This document shows, piece by piece, positions 58,741 to 64,000 of a stretch of 64,000 bases of DNA. The DNA is taken from assembly GCF_026210795.1 (NCBI RefSeq), contig NC_089431.1, positions 3,596,001-3,660,000 of the forward strand, written 5' to 3'. The notes beneath the pieces are model-generated. The model was not told the origin of the DNA. It saw nothing but the letters and a program-made list of their open reading frames with translations, and made no database searches. Within the stretch, counting starts at the first letter, position 1. Each line of letters opens with the position of its first letter. The DNA comes from Rhizophagus irregularis. Its lineage: Eukaryota; Glomeromycota; Glomeromycetes; Glomerales; Glomeraceae. The translations under genes and the position numbers were made by a program.

Positions 58741-59461
58741 GGTTACGGTACATTTCGCCGAAGAGCCGTTTCACCGAAGCCATTTCGCCGAAAATGATAG
58801 AAATGATAGCGATTTTCACTTTTAAAAAAATATTAATCGCGCAATGAAAATAAAAAATTTTTTTATTTACTTACTAAATTACATCAGGAACCTTAATAAA
58901 AAAGTACATGAAAGACTCACTATTGGATAAAACCAAAGACTATCGTTAATAGTTAAAAAATTAAACCGTGAAATATTAATAATGAATGTTGCGTGAATTT
59001 ACTAGCATTTATTTAGAAATAATATTAAAATAATATATAGATTTAGTAGTTTATTTTATTTTTACGCAGTTTATTTTTGTATGTATTTGTATATACTGCA
59101 GTTTTTGATGATCGAAAGTAGCTTTATAGGTATGATATTTAGTATAAAAACAATAAAATAAACAAATGTAATTGTCCGGAGCGTAGCGAAGGACTATTTA
59201 TTGTACGGAACTAGATAAATTTGCAGTACCGGTTTAACCCATGTATTTTTCCTTCCTTCCACCTACGTCACTATAATTTAGCCCCTGCTTATTTCCTTTT
59301 ATGTTTGTATCACATTTTTTGTAACGCTTTATTTTTAGCAACACATTTTGTGTAACCATTTATATATGTATGTAAACGTATTAAGCGACGGGACCCTCAA
59401 CGGTTTCCGTTTTCCTAGTAAATAATGTTTCGGCGAAATGGCTTCGGGAAATGTCCTGATA
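58741..59461. mobile_element. TTCGCC-rich inverted-repeat element, copy 2
   Basis: Starts ggttacggtacatttcgccg aag and ends cggcgaaatggcttcggg with aaatgtcctgatacc, an imperfect inverted end. Same family as 17921-18590. A Helitron-like element lies inside it. Confidence 0.5.
59167..59423 (+). mobile_element. Helitron-like element, copy 3
   Basis: Starts attgtccggagcgtagcgaa gg and ends with the hairpin aacggtttccgtt followed by ttcctag, then T. The best-preserved of the three 3' ends, nested inside the TTCGCC-rich element. Confidence 0.5.
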
Positions 59462-59734
59462 CCAATTTAATATTATAAAGTTTGACTTGAATAAAATAAA
59501 AAAAAATTTTTTTTTTAAATAGTTGATTTTACTGTATAATGCAAGAACGAAAAAAAAATGATTTCCTGGATGGATTCAGACAAAAATAAGAGTAAAAATG
59601 CAAAACATTGTTTTTTTCGGAATTATCCTCATCATAAAATCAATTTTTAAAAGCAATATAATTTGATATTTATTTTCTCAATTTAAATATGATTTTAAAT
59701 CACAAAGATTTATCCTCACTAACGGGTAAATGGG

Positions 59735-60060
59735 TAATAAGATTATTATCGCCGTTTATGATATGAGCAGTTTATTTGTGATTGAATATTCGAATATCAA
59801 TATTAGTCTGGTTATCGTCTGGTTTTCGGATTCCTTTTTTTTTTATTCAAATATAGTAGTAACTGCGATAAAATCCATAATTAAAATGTCTTGATAAAAT
59901 ATGTTCGCATATTGTGAAAAATTTTTATTATTAAATTTATCGCCATGGTGTGCGCAGTTTATTTGTGATTATATATTCGAATGGTTTCTTTTTTTTTATT
60001 CAAATTTAAATGCGTACATAATTTTGAAAACAGCGATAAAAAGCGTTTAACAATTAAATC
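59735..60060. repeat. Diverged direct duplication of about 190 bp
   Basis: ttatcgccgtttatgatatg agcagtttatttgtgatt at about 59750 recurs as ttatcgccatggtgtgcgca gtttatttgtgatt at about 59938. Each is followed by atattcgaa, a poly-T run with attcaaat, and a gcgataaaa word. Confidence 0.6.
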
Positions 60061-61017
60061 AAAAGCACTATCATACTATAGTACATGTTGTACTACTACA
60101 GCTTAAATGAATAACTCGAATGGTTTCATTGACGCTTGACGAAATTTTAATATTTTTATTTTATTTTAACAAAAAATAGGCAATTACAATCATACCATTA
60201 TCGTATAAACAATACCCCTGGGAATATTTATATATTAGGATGAAATTCATTGAAATTATATAATATTTAATATTTCAATTAAACTCAATTTTTTCTTTGG
60301 GTTTTTTGTGTATTTATTTATTTGGTATCATGTAGGGTTGTTTTTCCTGTCGATACTTTGTTTAACAGAGAGAAGAGGTATCGCAAAAATAAAAATTATT
60401 ATTTGTGCAATCCAATTAGCGGGTAATTTTTACAATTATTTATTAGTGTTATATATTTTTTTTTTCGGATTTCATGACTTTCTATTTTAACTTCTACACT
60501 ACTTCCACTGTTGAACATAGAAGCAGGTTTTAAAATTCTCACCCTCAAAAAAGAAACTCGTTCCAACGTCCCTTATTTGTTTCTTCAATCATTATGTAAA
60601 TACTGTCATACACGGATTGAACGGATTGTAAATACTTTGTTTAACATAACCCCTTGATTACCAAAATTCATTATACTCATGTGACATTTACGTTGAATAA
60701 TGATTGGGTATATGAAAATCTCGTAATACAAATAATAATTGACACGTAAACAATTCAAACGATACAAACAGTAATGCGTCTTTTGAAAGTTCGACAATAA
60801 TGAAATTTACGAAAATTATGTAGAAAAACTTTATAGTGGCTTGTGACACATTCGTCAAGCTGTACACGATTAATTTAATAGAGTAAAATTTTGGAGTTAT
60901 AATAACTAAAACTCCGTTCTGAAAAACCTTATCGTTTTTTTTTCACATTTTTCTTTCTTTCTTTTTTTTTTTTACCTTTCAAATTAATAATTAGAAAATT
61001 AATAGAAAAAAAAAATT
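60061..61017. promoter_or_regulatory. Upstream region of the third kinase
   Basis: No gene. The last 100 bp are T-rich then A-rich, like the leaders of the other genes here. The promoter role is inferred from position. Confidence 0.3.
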
Positions 61018-62956
61018 ATGCCTCCAATTCGTAAAGAATTAATTGCTGCAATTAATAAAGCGATTATATTGGTAGATCATAATATTCATAGAAATATAGA
61101 CCAACAATTCGAATTCATAAAAAAAACGGTTCTTGAAGATGATTCCTTTACAAATGATGAAAAGGTTGAAGCAAAAAGAGAAATAGAAAAGATTTATGAT
61201 CGAAATAAAATCTTTTTTAATGAAGGAAAAAAAAGAATTTGTGAAAATTGTAATCAAAAATGTTTAGCTACATTATATTGTGAATATTGTATACGAAATT
61301 ATTTAAAGGATAATTTTTTAAAGTGGACATCCGGAAATAATGAACTTGATAATTTAATACAAAAGTGTCAAATGGAATCACTTGAACCGGAGAAAATAAT
61401 TGAATGGATTCCATTTAATAATTTACAAAATATTAATTATTTAACGAAAGGTGGATTTTCGGAAATTTATTCAGCAGATTGGATTGATGGGCATTACAAT
61501 GAATGGGATTCTAATGAAAGACAATTAAGAAGATTTGGAAGACATAAAGTAATACTTAAAAGACTAGGAAGTTTTGAAAGTGCTAATTATAATTGGTTTG
61601 GAGAGGTTTGTAATCTAAATAGCGACATAGTTATCTGCTGTTATATCTAATTAGTATATATTTATATAGTACATGTTTTTTTTTACAGGCCAAATCACAT
61701 TTAACTATAAGCAGTAAATATTCAGAGATTGTTACATGTTATGGATTAACGAAACATCAATCAAATGGAGATTACATGCTTGTAATGATCGTAATAATGG
61801 ATGTAAATTTAAGAGAATATTTAAAAATGAACCATAATCAACTTACATGGAAAGAAAGAACACAAATCATTTTTGATATAATTTTTGCACTTTCAAAAAT
61901 TCATAATGAAAATGAAATTCATAGAGATTTACATTCCGGAAATATATTATTTAATCAAATTGATCCAAGATTCTTTATTAGTGATCTTGGATTTTGTGGT
62001 CCTATAGACAAACCATCAAAAAGCGTATACGGAAATCTTCCTTATATAGCACCTGAAGTTATTGCTGGAAAAGAATATACTTTTAAATCTGATATTTATA
62101 GTATTGCAATGATTATGTGGGAAATTTCCTCTGGTCAACCACCATTTGTTAATCATGAACATAATTATTATCTTGCAATGAATATAATTAATGGTATAAG
62201 ACCAAGAATAGTACCGGAACTCCCTTAAAGTATAAAAAATTAATGAAACAATGTTGGGATGCTGATCCATCGAAAAGACCTGATATTTACAAACTCAGAA
62301 ATATAATGAAAGAAATTAATATGTCATGCCAAAATGTGGAAGCAAATAATAATCTAAAAATAAATGGCACAAATAGTTTATCAGAATCAAACTTCACTAC
62401 CAGCAAAAGTAGAATTTATAATTCTGAAAATTTTCCTGAACCAAGGAATGCAACAGAAGGTATTATTTTGTATTGTAATCGACGTTTATTTATAAAATAT
62501 ATCATTAATCAGATCATTTCTTCTTTTTTAATAATAATAGAAGAACTTGAAGGTATATATATAAATCGACAATTTATATATAATAAATTATTTATTAATA
62601 ATTAACATTTATTTTATAATTTTTTTTTAGCGTTTCATAGTAAATCATATGGCTTTCAGATTCCTTTTGATGGTAAATGTTTATTAGTAATTTATATTTA
62701 TACGTGTCGTCGGAATTACCAAATTATTAATTTGGCATTTTAAATATTTTTTCTATTTTACGGTATTTGAATTACGGCATTACGGAAGTATTACGGATTA
62801 CGTATAACCTCCGTCCGTATGCAGTAATTAATTCCGGCGACAATTATATTTATATTTAAAATAATGAGATATTGATTGATTTTTTTGATTTTAGTTGACG
62901 ATTTTGAAAAATCGAGGAACAATATATCAAATATTATGAGCAATCTTTTAAGGTAA
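61018..62956 (+). CDS. Protein kinase with Cys motif, one frameshift
   Basis: Exons 61018-61605, 61689-62459, 62631-62672 and 62895-62956 (stop TAA). The N-terminal ~75 residues are helical, then CENCN...YCEYC (likely zinc ribbon), then the kinase: TKGGFSEIYSADW, VILKRL, HRDLHSGNILF, SDLGFCGP (DLG for DFG), PYIAPEV, SDIYSIAMIMWE. The HRD Asp and the Lys are present. After RIVPEL the frame shifts by one base near 62219, because the next lobe (KYKKLMKQCWDADPSKRP) is in another frame; a lost A would explain it. It is a fresh lesion or a sequence error. The tail (NFPEPRNATEAFHSKSYGFQ and VDDFEKSRNNISN) ends with small exons like those of the other kinases. Confidence 0.78.
62705..62842. mobile_element. 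MITE-like element in the last intron of the kinase
   Basis: Ends tgtcgtcggaatta and taattccggcgaca are inverted; 138 bp. The inside repeats attacgg. It lies between exons 3 and 4 of the kinase at 61018 and does not touch the splice sites. Confidence 0.65.
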
Positions 62957-63818
62957 CTTTATTTTGCATATTCTAAAAATGACGCATTATTTAAACTCAT
63001 AAATATTAATTTTACATTAAAATTATTAAGATATATGGGAATATGATAACTCACGTGCTTTCTCATCATACTTCAGTTATTGATGGTATGCAAAACAATT
63101 CATCTAACTTTATGTAGTAACGATAACTTTTTTTTTTATTAAAATCACAATGATCCTAATATTCGATCAGAATTACTGACGCAATAATAGCAGCGGTCGT
63201 ATTAAATTATTTTCAACACTAAGATTAGAAAATTAAGATTTCATATACAAAATTTCTTAGTTTATAATTTTAGTTGTCTGATAAATTTTTAAGTTATTAA
63301 TAAGTATAAGCTTTCAACTTTTTCTTTTTTTTTTATGTAATAAATTTTAATGAATTAGTGTGCCATTTAAATTATTCAAATGTTTTAACGTTAACTGTTA
63401 AGATTGACAGATATATAAAGTGTCAGGTTTAATTCCGGTCAGAATTTATTTCCTATTATAGCAACTACTGACATTACCATAATTCCGACCCTGAAAAAAT
63501 GCGTACAGCTCATAGTAAAAATTTTTTTCATCACCTGACCTCTATATATATATTTCTGGGTCTTAGATTCTTCTATTACTGTATATTACAAAAGAAAGTA
63601 CAAAAGAAAGTACAATGTAATCAAAATAAAATTTTTAAAATAAAGTATTGTGAATATGTTCGACAATCAATAATGTACTAAGCTACATCAATTCACATGA
63701 CGAAAAATCGACTATAGGTCGTTATTATAAATATGATTGATCATTGATGTCATTTTAATTTGTAATACGATTAGTTATCATCTTCTTCCTTCTTTTTTTT
63801 TTTATTTAAAAATTTAAA
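62957..63818. promoter_or_regulatory. Spacer and upstream region of the last BTB gene
   Basis: No gene seen. A taattccggtcagaattt word near 63430 and ataattccgaccc near 63480 recall the ends of the MITE at 62705. T-rich leader before the ATG. Confidence 0.3.
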
Positions 63819-64000
63819 ATGGATGAAAACTTTTTACCAAAATTATCACAAAATTTGCTTGAAATTCTAAACGATGATGAATACTATGATGTTACGATAG
63901 AAGTTGGTAATAATCCTTACGTAAAAATATTTCGTGCTCATTTAGTTATTTTAAGTTATCGTTCTTCTTATTTGCGAAGAATTTTATCAACTAATAAAAA
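63819..64000 (+). CDS. BTB-domain protein, first exon (cut by window end)
   Basis: Starts MDENFLPKLSQNLLEIL and continues YYDVTIEVGNNPYVKIFRA and SYLRRILSTNKK, the same BTB start as the genes at 8849-10332 and 19407. It runs off the window inside exon 1. A BACK domain and a TLDc or Sel1 part would be expected next, by analogy only. Confidence 0.88.
   Translation, partial: MDENFLPKLSQNLLEILNDDEYYDVTIEVGNNPYVKIFRAHLVILSYRSSYLRRILSTNK

Overview
The window looks like nuclear DNA of an arbuscular mycorrhizal fungus of the Rhizophagus irregularis type (inference from content; no marker gene is present). It is very AT-rich, genes are split by short AT-rich GT..AG introns, and the gene content is what that genome is known for: expanded kinases with Sel1 repeats, BTB proteins with BACK/TLDc/Sel1 parts, an F-box protein, a Crinkler-type effector relic, an HMG-box relic of the MATA_HMG type, and many transposons and MITEs.

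Layout. 1-4722 (minus, cut by the window edge): one 12-exon gene encoding two kinase domains in tandem, Sel1 repeats and a C-terminal domain that may be MACPF-like. The first kinase has HRN in place of HRD, so it is a predicted pseudokinase. 5694-7685 (plus, divergent): a MACPF-domain protein. 8849-10332 (minus): BTB-BACK-TLDc. 12167-14125 (minus): a zinc-motif kinase with a tail of short repeated exons. 15212-17596 (plus): an intact Sel1-repeat protein, followed by two decayed relatives at 19407-22181 (BTB-BACK-Sel1, broken by a Tc1/mariner insertion, a frameshift and a nonsense codon) and 22330-23302 (more decayed). 24946-26571: an F-box/leucine-rich protein. 29228-30893: a close relative of the 12 kb kinase with two in-frame stops.

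From about 31 to 60 kb the window is mostly mobile DNA and relics: a decayed two-frame coding element cut by a TIR insertion that carries a tRNA-like segment (32.8-35.6 kb), a hAT relic (36.6-37.5 kb), a TIR element with four roughly 185-bp tandem units and a long hairpin (37.5-38.9 kb), a Crinkler pseudogene (39.1-40.2 kb), OB-fold and PIF1-helicase relics (43.2-45.1 kb), an apparently complete PIF/Harbinger element with both proteins and an ATT target duplication (46,507-49,656), a tyrosine-recombinase gene of Crypton/DUF3504 type stopped before its catalytic Tyr (50.2-51.8 kb), an HMG-box pseudogene (52.5-53.0 kb), and an 897-bp foldback element with a perfect 8-bp target duplication (54,295-55,191). 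Coding returns with a third kinase (61,018-62,956, one frameshift) and the first exon of another BTB gene (63,819 to the edge).

How the genes may work together: kinases, Sel1 scaffolds, BTB/F-box ubiquitin-ligase adaptors and MACPF proteins are all signalling or effector families here, in various stages of duplication and decay. The most interesting candidate system is the tandem pseudokinase-kinase-Sel1-(MACPF-like) protein beside a separate MACPF gene. A link between kinase signalling and membrane attack is inference only. All exon borders were read by eye and no database search was possible.
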